From Crambe crambe (taxonomy: Eukaryota; Porifera; Demospongiae; Poecilosclerida; Crambeidae), in NCBI GenBank assembly GCA_963924555.1, contig OZ004593.1:4832480-4896479 (forward strand): a stretch of 64,000 nucleotides of DNA, read 5' to 3'. Under the pieces are notes generated by a model, which worked only from the letters and a program-made list of their open reading frames with translations, did not search any database and was not told the origin of the DNA. Below, in pieces: positions 1-9,431 of this stretch. The position numbers and the translations under genes were made by a program. Position 1 is the stretch's first letter, and each line of letters starts with the position of its first letter.

Positions 1-912
1 TAGCTGCATGATAGTAGCTGCAGTAACTATGATCTTAACACCATATTATGTAGGTTCACCTGTGTGCAATAATGAAGTGGAGGTCACAGCTCAGTACTAC
101 AATGATGGAGGTATGCAGTACCATGAGAAATTTTATATCATGCATTCCAACAACTAGCTACAGGATTTGAATCCAATATCAGGTGTAATATCAAGGACCT
201 TGTCTTTGGTGCTTCCAACAGTGCAATCATCAACTTGACACTTAGTGGTTCAAACATCACAAAGACTGGAGTTTACAATAAATGGAACAATATTTCACTC
301 TGAATGGAAGTGAATCAAACTTTGGAGTGCATCTCATCATTACAGGTAAATATAGTGCCAGATGAAGAAAATTCTCAATTGAAACTCTTGACATAAGTGA
401 GTTTACTCAATTATTATAGTATTGTCATGCATCCTGTCTCTTGATTACAGACACAACTTATAGAATCAATGGAGGTGGAACAATAGACATTAGCAGTACT
501 TCAACTAATACTGCTTCAAGTATAACAGGTGCCATCATTAGAGCCACTGTCACCATTTCTTTCCTCCTCCTTCTTCTTGTGACTATATTCCTCACTGGTA
601 TACTCAATAAGGAAAAATTGCCCAGTCTCTTCAAACAATCAATCCAGTTAAAGATGGATCAGAGCAAGAATCAGAACCCAACTATGAAGAAATATACCAT
701 CACCCACCAGAGAAAAAGAAGAAACATCTTTCAATTTCACTGATAACTGTTGCTATGCTGGTGCAGGTGTTCCATTGTATGAAGTTATTCATTCTCCAGA
801 CTCTGTTGCTGAACAAACAACCACAATGGAATCCAGTGAACTCTTCAACTCTGATACATTAACAGTCGATAACAGTTGTACTGAAGACCTCAATCATGCA
901 GGAAATGCTTGA
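1..912 (+). pseudogene. Receptor array copy 1 (short-tail), decayed, 5' end outside window
   Basis: This is the first copy of the tandem receptor array. The window opens inside intron 1. The ectodomain exon starts at about 54 after a TAG acceptor and opens with SPVCNNEVEVTAQYY, as in the intact copies. A small insertion after 'gatggaggt' shifts the frame, and a stop (CCAACAACTAG) follows near 157. The middle of the exon is also missing sequence relative to the copy at 9594-9980. The stalk/transmembrane exon starts near 451 and encodes a short Thr/Ser stretch, then a hydrophobic helix. The tail is frameshifted near 690 relative to the intact short tail at 6005-6296, although remnants such as FTDNCCYAGAGVPLY can be read in another frame. 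The signal-peptide exon would lie upstream of the window. It is most likely a pseudogene; a rescue by alternative splicing cannot be excluded. Confidence 0.7.
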
Positions 913-1085
913 ATGAAGTGAACATAACTATAGAACATTGTCGAACTTGCACTTTTGGGTTATTATAATAAGACTTGCTTTTCATATATATAATAATAAG
1001 GTTCATTGAAATTTCCAACATCATAACTACTTTTCTCTGTGAGTGGTACTACCTAGCTAGATAGTTACGTATATGCAGCCTGAAG

Positions 1086-2101
1086 ATGTCCAGCTTCTTC
1101 ACCAAAGTCATGTTCAAGAGCTTCCTCATCTTTTCACTTCACAGTCACAGTGGACAAAGTAAGAGATTTATGCTAGCTATAGATGTTTTAGTTAGTTGAT
1201 AGTACCTGCAGTAACTATGATCTTAACATGATATTATGTAAGCTCACCTGTGTGCAATAATGAAGTGGAGGTCACAGCTCAGTACTACAGTGATGTAGAC
1301 AACATAACAGATGTAATATCAAGGACCTTGTCTTTGATGCTTTCAACAGTGCAGCCATCAATTTGACACTTAGTAGTTCAAATATCATAAAGACTATACC
1401 ATTGGAGTTTAGAGTTATCAATGATAATAATTATTAGCATTACACTAAATGGAAGTGAATACAATATTTCACTCTGAATGGAAATCCTTTGGAACTGAAC
1501 CAAACCTTGGAGTGTATCTCATCATTACAGGCAAGTATTGTGCCAAATGAAAATGAACTCTGGACATAAGTGAGTTTACTCAATCATTACTCAAATTATA
1601 GAGATGGAACCACTAGTACAACAGATATTAGCAGTACTTCAACTAAAACTGCTTCATCAACCACTGCTTCAACTTCAACTACATCACCTACTGCTTCATC
1701 AACCAACACCACATCACCAACTGCTTCAAATATAACAGGTGTCATAATTGGAGCCTCTGTCGTCATTTCTTTCCTCTTCTTTCTTCTTCTTGTGATTATA
1801 TTCCTCATTGGTGTAATTAAGAGGAAACTTGCTCAGTCTCCTCAAATAGTTAAGGATGGATCAGAACAAGAATCAGAACCCAACTATGAAGACATACCAT
1901 CACCCACCAGAGAAAAAGAGACTGCCTTCAATTCACTGACAACTGTTGCTGTGCCAGTGCAGGTGTTTCATTGTATGATGCTATCCACTCTCCAGACTCT
2001 GCTGATAAACAAACGACCACAATGGAATCCAGGAACTTTGATACATTAACAATCGATCTTAACAGTTGTGCTAAAGATCTTGAAGTGCTTAACATAAATT
2101 G
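1086..2101 (+). pseudogene. Receptor array copy 2 (short-tail), decayed
   Basis: A signal-peptide exon (1086-1158, MSSFFTKVMFKSFLIFSLHS..., phase-1 donor GTAAG) is intact. The next acceptor region reads TAAG|CTCACC where intact copies have TAG|GTTCACC, so splicing at that AG would put the ectodomain one base out of frame. The ectodomain exon also lacks about 50 nt after the QYYSD segment and contains stops (for example TTATTAG near 1432). The stalk and transmembrane helix (1600-1830) are open and read TSTTDISSTSTKT then GVIIGASVVISFLFFLLL. The tail has a one-base deletion at FNS (near 1930) compared with FNFTDN in the intact copy, and a deletion near its end. The intron before the stalk is cut to about 31 nt. 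The defects are too many for a functional gene. Confidence 0.75.
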
Positions 2102-2149
2102 AGAATATTATAGAACATTGTGTAGCACTCATGGACACTGGACACTATA

Positions 2150-2520
2150 ATGAGACATCTTGCTTTCATGTCCTATGCACTCATGGTATGTTTGGGAGAG
2201 GGGGGAGGGGGAGGGAGGGAGAAGGGGAAGGGGGAGGACCCCGGAAGGGAGGAGGGGGGAGGGGGGAGTAGGTATATATGCATGTATGGCTAATTCTCTT
2301 CAAGTAGACATGTCACTGCAATGAAGCTCTTTGGAGAAAACATGCAGTTTGGAAGCACAGCAGAAAGGAGGGGACTAGTCTCGTGCCCAGCTTCTGCTTT
2401 TTCTGGGAGAGGCTAGAGGGGACTGCAGGGAAGCCCCACATACTGTTACTGTTAGAGTGTATAGGTATGTAGTTAGGTTGAAAAGCAATAACAGAAACAT
2501 AACAGAATAGAAGTTATCAG
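2150..2520. repeat. Intergenic spacer repeat of the receptor array, G-rich, copy 1
   Basis: This spacer block recurs at about 6355-6690 and 8868-9245. Each copy starts with 'atgagacat', then 'gtcctatgcactcatggtat', then a purine stretch dominated by GGGAG/GGGGA on the + strand (here 2196-2267), then 'ggactagtctcgtgcccagc' and 'tctgggagaggctagagggg'. No reading frame or RNA gene is evident. The copies mark the duplication units of the array. Confidence 0.8.
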
Positions 2521-2704
2521 TACACAAGCATTCACTGAAGTTTACACAAGTTCTCCCTGTTTACTTAGTTATTGAGTTATATTGTAATAACTAGATATTA
2601 TTAAAATTGATGGTCATACCGAAAATAGTATTTTATGATAATGATGTCATTGAAATTCCCAATATCATAACAACTTCTCTGTGAGTGGTACTAGCTAGAT
2701 CAGC

Positions 2705-4810
2705 ATGAACATATCCAGCTTCTTTGCCAAAGTCCTGTTCAACAGCTTCCTCATCTTTTCACTTCACACTCACAGTGGACAAAGTAAGAGATTTGTGCTA
2801 GTTATAGCTGTTTTAGTTAGTTGACAGTATGTAGCTGCAGTAACTCTGATCTTAACACAATATTATGTAGGTTCACCTGTGTGCAATAATGAAGTGGAGT
2901 TCACAGCTCAGTACTACAGTGATGGAGGCAACACAATGAGAAATTATACATGCACACTACAATCTGAATCCAATATTATCAAATGTGACTTCGATAAGGA
3001 TCCTGGTTTTGATGCTTCCAACAGTGCAGCCATCAACTTGACACTCAGTAGTTCAAATATCACAAAGACTATACCATTGGAGTTTAGAGTTATCAATGAT
3101 AGTATTGGCATCACACTAAATGGAAGTGAACAATATTTCAATCGAACTGAAAGGGTTTTGGAATTAAATCAAACCTTGGAGTGCATCTCATCACTACAGG
3201 CAAGTATTGTGTTAGGTGAAAATGAAGGATCATTTTTAATTGAAACTCTGGACATAAGTGAGTTACTCAATTATAATATAGTATTGTTATGCATCCTGTC
3301 TCTTTTAATTACAGGTAGAATTGATGGACATGGAACCACGAGTACAACAGACATTAGCAGTACTTCAACTAAAACTGCTTCATCAACCACTGCTTCAACT
3401 TCAACTACATCACCTAATGCTTCCTCCACCATCACCACATCACCAACTGCTTCAAATATAACAGGTGCCATTATTGGAGCAACTGTTGCCATCTCCTTCC
3501 TACTCCTGTTCATCATAGTGGTAGTCTTAGTCCTAATAGCCACAATCCTTCGAAGAAAAAAGTCCCATTTCTTTGACCATGGACCCTTCACAACCTCCAA
3601 TAGAGAAGACAATAACTATGAGACCATTAACACACTGCCACACCCCATGACACCGGCATTCGAAACAGGTAGCCGCTACAGTGATGGAAGCACGAGAAAC
3701 CTGAGCATGGCGAGCTTTGATATGTCATCCAGAAATAACCACCTCTATCCTCAAAACGACTTACCTCTCCCTCCAGTCGAGTCTGATTTCGCTACCATTG
3801 AAGAATGGAGGAGATACGAAGCAGAAAACGATCCCATTCCTAACCCCTTTTATGCTACGACGTCTGCTTTCTCATCTAGCACTGGAAGTGCACTCATAGA
3901 AGAACCGAATTATGAGATTATCCAAGAAGCCAAGCAAAGATTCGCATCACAAATAGGTGGAAGTCTGCATCACACCTTTGACATACATCAAATCCAAGAC
4001 CCTCATCATATGGCACAGTCACTTCATGACATACACACAACGATACATCCAACAAAGCTACCTTGGACTGGCTCTGTGAATAGAGTCAATAGAAATATGG
4101 CCACTAAGAAAATTCATCCACCACACTTCCATCGCAACGAGATGGATTTTGGACCACACTCCAATGTATCTCCCCTCACAAAGAGTTTAATGGCGAACCA
4201 TCTCATCACTGACCAAAAATCAGCAATGGAGGCAAATGGTGAGATGGAGGATCAAAGTCCTGGTGCCATCAAGAATGATTTTTACGTGACTACTTCTGAA
4301 CTGGAGCCGGAGTATTTCACACTTATAGATGATTCGCATGTGGTATCATGTGTGGAGGAACCTTCTGCTGAACCAGAAAGCACTACACCCCAAAGACCAG
4401 GTGAGGAATCAACGGACAGCATATCTGCACCTGATGACAGTGACCCCATTTATAGTGAGGCCAAGAAAACAAGATCCAAAGAGAACTTGGTAAGTACAGA
4501 AGAGCATGATATTACTACTGAAGAAAGCAGCCATATTGGTGATCTTCCTCCTCCACCATTTAAGTACGAGGAAGGAGAACTAATAGAAGTAAATAGAATG
4601 TCCGATAACGAAACGAGAGAAAGAGTTGAACTTGGACAAGAAAAGAAAGAAAGAAACGATAAAATACAACCTCAATCCTCTCAAACTGAGCATGACAACG
4701 AGGAACACCTCAACAATACAGACACCTCTCCTCCAGACAGACATGTCGAACCCTCGCTTCTCCCCTCGGCTATGAATGTTGATGATAAGCCTGCCCCGAA
4801 ATTAAATTGA
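2705..4810 (+). CDS. Receptor array copy 3, intact long-tail type I membrane protein
   Basis: A three-exon gene: 2705-2783, 2871-3257 and 3315-4810, joined in phase 1, giving 653 aa. Residues 1-26 are a signal peptide (MNISSFFAKVLFNSFLIFSL...). Residues 27-155 form one ectodomain with four cysteines after the signal (SPVCNN, NYTC, IIKC, LEC) and many N-glycosylation sequons; I do not recognise its fold. A Thr/Ser-rich stalk (157-206) leads to a transmembrane helix (about 207-234) and a basic RRKK stop-transfer. The long tail has tyrosine motifs NNYETI, PNYEII, DPIYSEA and PEYFTLI, an ATIEEWR block (315-321) and an NPFY motif (332-335), which is an NPxY-type endocytosis/PTB site. The 57-nt second intron has no stop and is in frame. 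The C-terminus is shorter than in the copy at 9432-11617 because a deletion brings a downstream TGA into frame. The role is probably cell-surface recognition with tyrosine signalling; this is inferred. Confidence 0.85.
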
Positions 4811-5076
4811 ATTGCCCTTTATTCAGTAAAATTAATAATCAGTAGTAGTCATCTGTTACTAGTTAACTAGCAAAAATTTGAGTTTGATGGTAGTGGCAGG
4901 AAAGCACTGCAGTGGCAGTGGCAGTAGTTAGGCACACATGTATTACTTATAATGTCATCTCTTAATGTGTTTATTCTTGTGAGTTATGTAAAAATGAGAA
5001 GTTTAAATTAACTATTGGATAAAAAATGCTATAATTTTCAGTGTAAAGTTGTCAACAAGAAGGAAAAAAATGCCGT

Positions 5077-5082
5077 AATAAA
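5077..5082 (+). promoter_or_regulatory. Probable poly(A) signal of the long-tail receptor at 2705-4810
   Basis: AATAAA lies about 270 nt after the stop codon. The same hexamer sits at the matching place (11902-11907) after the other long-tail copy, within a conserved 3' UTR block. Confidence 0.5.
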
Positions 5083-5155
5083 TCATCATGTGAAATGAGT
5101 TTTGATAACTAGGCTATAGCAACTAAATTAGTATGACGATGTATGCAGCCTGAAG

Positions 5156-6296
5156 ATGTCCAGCTTCTTTGCCGAAGTCATGTTCAACAGCTTCCTCATC
5201 CTTTCACTTCACACTCACAGCGGACAAAGTAAGAGATTTGTGCTAGCCATAGCTGTGATAGTAGCTGCAGTAACTATGAACTTAAAACCATATGACATTG
5301 TATAGGCTCACCTGTGTGCAATAATGAAGGCATTTTGATGGTAACAGCTCAGTACTACAGTGATGGAGACAGCACTATGGGAAATGTTACATGCATGCCA
5401 GCAACACAAGGATCTCAATTTAGTTGTGCTTTCAAAGGACTAGGTCTAAACTTCAACACTTCTAACAGTGCAGCCATAAACCTAACATTTAGTGGTTCAA
5501 ATATCACAGATGTTCTACCATTAGAGTTTAGTGCTATCAATGATAGTGTGATTAATATCACAGTAAATGGAAATGCCCAATATTTCACTCTGAACGAGAA
5601 AGATAATTTGGATTTGAATCAAAGCATAAGATGTATCTCCTCACTACAGACAAGTATAGAAGGAACATTTTCAATCGAATCTTTGAACATAAGTGAGTTT
5701 ACTCAATTATTGTAATTATTGTTGCATTCTTATGCCTGCTGCCTCTTAATATAGACTTAAGAAGTGGAACCACAACAAATGAATCGAGTACTGCAACAAA
5801 ACGTCCTGATCTAACCACAAGTAGACAAGAGAGTAGCAGTACAAGTAGTCCCTCATCATCAACTACAACTACTTCATTACCCACTTCTTCCTCCATCACC
5901 ACATCACCACCTACTTCAAATATAACAGGTGTCATCATTGGAGCTACTGTTATCATCTCCTTCCTCCTCCTTCTTCTTCCTGTGATTATTATATTCCTCA
6001 TTGGTGTAATTAAGAGGAAACTTGCTCAGTCTCCTCAAACAGTTAAGGATGGATCAGAACAAGAATCAGAACCCAACTATGAAGACATACCATCACCCAC
6101 CAGAGAAAAAGAAACTGCCTTCAATTTCACTGACAACTGTTGCTATGCCGGTGCAGGTGTTCCATTGTATGATGTTATCCACTCTCCAGATTCTGTTGAT
6201 GAAAAAATGACCACAATGGAATCCAGGAACTTCGATACATTAACAGTCGATCTTAACAGTTGTGCTAAAGATCTTGAGCATGAAGGAAGTGCTTAA
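5156..6296 (+). CDS. Receptor array copy 4, intact short-tail type I membrane protein
   Basis: A three-exon gene: 5156-5228, 5306-5692 and 5755-6296, all joints in phase 1, 333 aa. Residues 1-24 are the signal peptide (MSSFFAEVMFNSFLILSLHT...). The ectodomain exon is 387 nt, the same length as in the two long-tail copies, and aligns with them from SPVCNNEG through AAINLT and LEFSAINDS. It lacks the IIKC cysteine context and has FSCAF instead. The stalk is rich in Ser/Thr (TSSPSSSTTTTS). The helix GVIIGATVIISFLLLLLP is followed by a basic VIKRK. The short tail has PNYEDIPSP and PLYDVIHSP tyrosine motifs, a double cysteine (NCCYAG) and ends in CAKDLEHEGSA. It lacks the ATIEEWR and NPFY blocks of the long tail. 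This is the only intact short-tail copy. It may be a partner or a decoy for the long-tail proteins; this is inferred. Confidence 0.83.
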
Positions 6297-6354
6297 CATA
6301 ACTTGAGAATATGGAACATTATCTATCGCATGCATGGAAACTGGACACTATAAT

Positions 6355-6690
6355 GAGACATCTTGCTTTCATGTCCTATGCACTTATAGTATGTTTGGGA
6401 GAGGGAGAGGGATGGCAGAAAGGGGAGGGAGGGGGAGGGGAAAGGGGGTGTGGTGAAGAGGAGTAACATGTATGACTAATTCTCTTTCACAAGTAGACAC
6501 GTCACTGCAATGGCTCTTTGGAGAAAGGCAGAAAGGAGGGGACTAGTCTTGTGCCCAGCTTCCACTTTTTCTGGGAGAGGCTAGAGGGAACTGCAGGGAA
6601 GCTCCACATATACTATTATTGTTAGAGTGTATAGGTGTGTAGTTAGGTTGAGAAGCAACAACAGAAACATAACAGAGTACAGTACACAGG
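6355..6690. repeat. Intergenic spacer repeat of the receptor array, G-rich, copy 2
   Basis: Same block as at 2150-2520. The purine-rich part is at about 6399-6465 and is shorter here. It separates the intact short-tail gene from the broken copy at 6850. No coding potential seen. Confidence 0.75.
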
Positions 6691-6849
6691 CATTTACTGA
6701 AGTTTACACTTGTTTACTTACTAGTTAGCTATTGTGTAATAACTAAACTGATGGTCATAACGAAATAGTATTTAATAATAATGAGGTCATTGAAATTCCG
6801 AATATCATAACAACTTCTCTGTGAGTGGTACTAGATAGATAGTTATGTA

Positions 6850-7546
6850 TATGCAGTCTGAACATGTTCAAGAGCTTCCTCATCTTTTCACTTCACACAC
6901 AGTGGACAAAGTAAGAGATTTGTGATGTTTTTTAGCTAGCTGACTGTACTGTTGGAAGCATCGAAGACAAGGTCCTTGATATTACATCTGATATTGGATT
7001 CCAATTCTGTAGTTGTTGGCATGCATGATATAAAATTTCTCATAGTACTGCCTCCTTCAAAACTCTTGACATAAGTGAGTTTACTCAATTGCTGTATCCT
7101 GTCTCTTCTAACAACAAACATGACTTATAGAATCAATGGAGGTGGAACCACAAGTACAACAGACATTAGCAGTACTTCAACTAAAACTGCTTCAAGTGCC
7201 ATCATTGGAGCCACTGTCATCATTTCTTTCCTTCTTCTTCTTCTTCTTCGTGTGTATATAAGGAAAAATTGCCAGTTAAAGAGGATCAGTGTAAGAAGCA
7301 GAACCCTACTATGAAGAAATACCATCACCCATCAGAGAAGAAGAAGAAACAGCTTTCAATTTCACTGATAACTGTTGCTATGCGCATGCTGGTGCAGGTG
7401 TTCCATTATTCATTCTCCAGACTCTGTTGCTGAACAAACAACCACAATGGAATCCAGTGAACTCTTCAACTCTGATACATTAACATCAATAACAGTTGTA
7501 CATACTGAAGATCTCAATCATGCAGGAAATGGTTCAATGAAATGAA
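6850..7546 (+). pseudogene. Receptor array copy 5 (short-tail), broken by inversion and deletion
   Basis: A shortened signal exon (MFKSFLIFSLHT from about 6862) is followed by the GTAAG donor at about 6910. The intron and the start of the ectodomain exon are deleted. About 100 nt of ectodomain exon (roughly 6951-7053) sit in reverse orientation: read on the - strand they encode TMRNFISCMP, then SNIRCNIKDLVFDASNST. Normal orientation resumes at 'aactcttgacataagtgag'. The stalk is cut to TSTTDISSTSTKTASS, the helix is SAIIGATVIISFLLLLLL, and the tail is frameshifted, although EEIPSPIREEEETAFNFTD remains readable. It cannot make the family protein. Confidence 0.75.
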
Positions 7547-7722
7547 CATAACTATAGAACATTGTCTAACTTACACTATAATAAGACTTGCTTTTTTATA
7601 ATTTCACTGAGGGGGTAGTCCTACTGAAAGTATGAGGTTCATTGAAATTTCCAACATCATAATTGAACTTCTCTGTGAGTGGTACTAGCTAGATAGTTAT
7701 ATATAGCCATATCAGCCTGAAC

Positions 7723-8816
7723 ATGTCCAGCTTCTTTGCCAAAGTCCTGTTCAACAGGTGCTGTCTCCATCACTGTAGTACTGAGCTGTTACTATCGAAA
7801 TTCCTTCATCATTGCACACAGGTGAGCCTATACAATGTCATATGGTTTTAAGTTCATAGTTACTGCAGCTACTATCACAGCTATGGCTAGCACAAATCTC
7901 TTACTTTGTCCACTGTGAGTGTGAAGTGAAAGGATGAGGAACTATGGGAAATATTACATGATACAAGGATTTTAATTTAGTTGTGATTTCAAAGAACTAG
8001 GTCTAAACTTCAACACTTCTAACAGTGCAGCCATAAACCTAACATTTAGTGGTTCAAATATCACAGATGTTCTACTATTAGAGTCAATGACAGTGTGATT
8101 AATATCACGGAAATGCCCAATATTTCACTCTGAATGAGAATCGTGATTTGAATTTGAATCAAAACATAAGATGTACAGTATCACCTCACTACAGGCAAAT
8201 AATATAGGGGGAGCATTTTCAATCGAATCTTTGAACATAAGTGAGTTTACTCAATTATTATTGCATTCTTATGCCTGCTGCCTCTTAATACAGACTTAAG
8301 AGGTGGAACCACAACCACTGAGTCAAGTACTAAACATCCTGATCTAACCACAAGTAGACAAGAGAGTAGCAGTACAAGTAGTCCCTCATCATCAACTACA
8401 ACTACTTTATTATCCACTTCTTCCTCCATCACCACACCACCACCTACTTCAAATATAACAGGTGCCATCATAGGAGCTACTGTTGCCATCTCCTTCCTAC
8501 TCCTCCTTGTGATTATAATATTCCTCATAATTGATATAATTAAGAGGAAACTTGCTCAGTCTCTTCAAACAGTTAAGGATAGATCAGAACAAGAATCAGA
8601 CATACCATCATCACCCACCAGAGAAGACGAAACTGCCTTCAATTTCGCTGACAACTGTTGCTATGCTAGTGCAGGTATTCTCATGTATGATGTTATCCAC
8701 TCTTCAGCAGACTCTGTTGATAAACAAACGACCACAATGGTATCCAGAAACTTTGATACATTAACAGTCGATGTTTACAGTTGTGCTAAAGATCTTGAAC
8801 ATGAAGGAAGTGCTTA
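7723..8816 (+). pseudogene. Receptor array copy 6 (short-tail), broken by a 184-bp inversion
   Basis: The signal exon starts normally (MSSFFAKVLFN) but from about 7758 to 7941 the sequence is the reverse complement of the rest of exon 1, intron 1 and the start of exon 2, as seen by comparison with 5191-5374 in the intact copy. The normal strand then resumes at 'ctatgggaaatattacatg'. Further deletions and frameshifts affect the ectodomain (7942-8237). The stalk (TSSPSSSTTTT) and helix (GAIIGATVAISFLLLLVIII) at 8290-8530 are open, and the tail reads to EHEGSA at 8816 with small in-frame deletions, so the 3' exon decayed less than the 5' part. Confidence 0.75.
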
Positions 8817-8867
8817 ACATAAATTGAGAACATAGAACATTGTGTAGCACTCATGGACACTGGACAC

Positions 8868-9245
8868 TATAATGAGACATCATGTCCTATGCACTCATGG
8901 TATGTTTGGGAGAAGGGGAGGGAGGGGAGATAGAGGAGGAGGGGGAGGGGAGGGAGGGGAGATAGAGGAGGGGGAGGGGAGGGAGGGGGAAAGGGGAGCA
9001 GGTATTATATATGCATGCATGGCTAATTCTCTTCAAGTAGACATGTCACTGCAATGAAGTTCCTTGGAGAAAACATGCAGTTTTGGACCACAGCAAGAAG
9101 GAGGGGACTATATAGTCTCGTGCCCAGCTCCTGCTTTTTCTGGGAGAGGCTAGAGGGGACTCCAGGGAAGCCCCACATTGGTATGTAGCTAGGTTGGGAA
9201 GCAATAACGGAAACATAACAGTATAGAAAGTTATCAGTACACAAG
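8868..9245. repeat. Intergenic spacer repeat of the receptor array, G-rich, copy 3
   Basis: Third copy of the spacer block. The purine stretch (8908-8999) contains a local duplication of a 'gggaggggagatagaggagg' unit. It is followed by the same 'ctcgtgcccagct' and 'ctgggagaggctagagggga' segments as at 2370-2430. No gene seen. Confidence 0.78.
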
Positions 9246-9355
9246 CATTCACTGAAGTTTACACGAGTTCTCCCTGTTTACTTAGTTATTGAGTTATATT
9301 GTAATAACTAGATATTATTAAAACATACTGAAAATAGTATTTTATGATAATGATG

Positions 9356-9431
9356 TCATTGAAATTCCCAATATCATAACAACTTCTCTGCGAGTGGTAC
9401 TAGCTAGATAGTTATATGTAGCCATATCAGC
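9356..9431 (+). promoter_or_regulatory. Conserved upstream block of array genes (candidate core promoter/5' UTR)
   Basis: A stretch of about 75 nt with 'attgaaattcccaatatcat', 'acttctctgcgagtggtact' and 'agctagatagttat' lies just before the start codon. Near-identical copies precede the array genes at about 1004-1085, 2648-2704, 6786-6859 and 7634-7722. The intact short-tail gene at 5156 lacks most of it and keeps only 'gtatgcagcctga'. Conservation ahead of each start suggests a promoter or leader, but a simple copy of the duplication unit would look the same. Confidence 0.45.

Noticed and set aside
3271-3612. - strand open frames opposite the stalk and helix exons (also at 1596, 5699, 8247, 9994)
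   Set aside because: Thr/Ser-rich and hydrophobic coding sequence gives open antisense frames rich in Val. They recur because the array is duplicated.
3640-3700. Classic ITAM or strict ITIM in the receptor tails
   Set aside because: The YxxI/V motifs are not paired at ITAM spacing, and the residue two before Tyr is usually Pro or Asn rather than I/V/L/S, so I only call them tyrosine motifs.
2879-4810. A single 643-codon open frame read as an intronless protein starting at Met 2879
   Set aside because: The Met lies inside the ectodomain exon. A signal exon with a good donor sits at 2705-2783, and the frame runs through a 57-nt intron with GTGAG and CAG borders. The same holds for 9548-11617.
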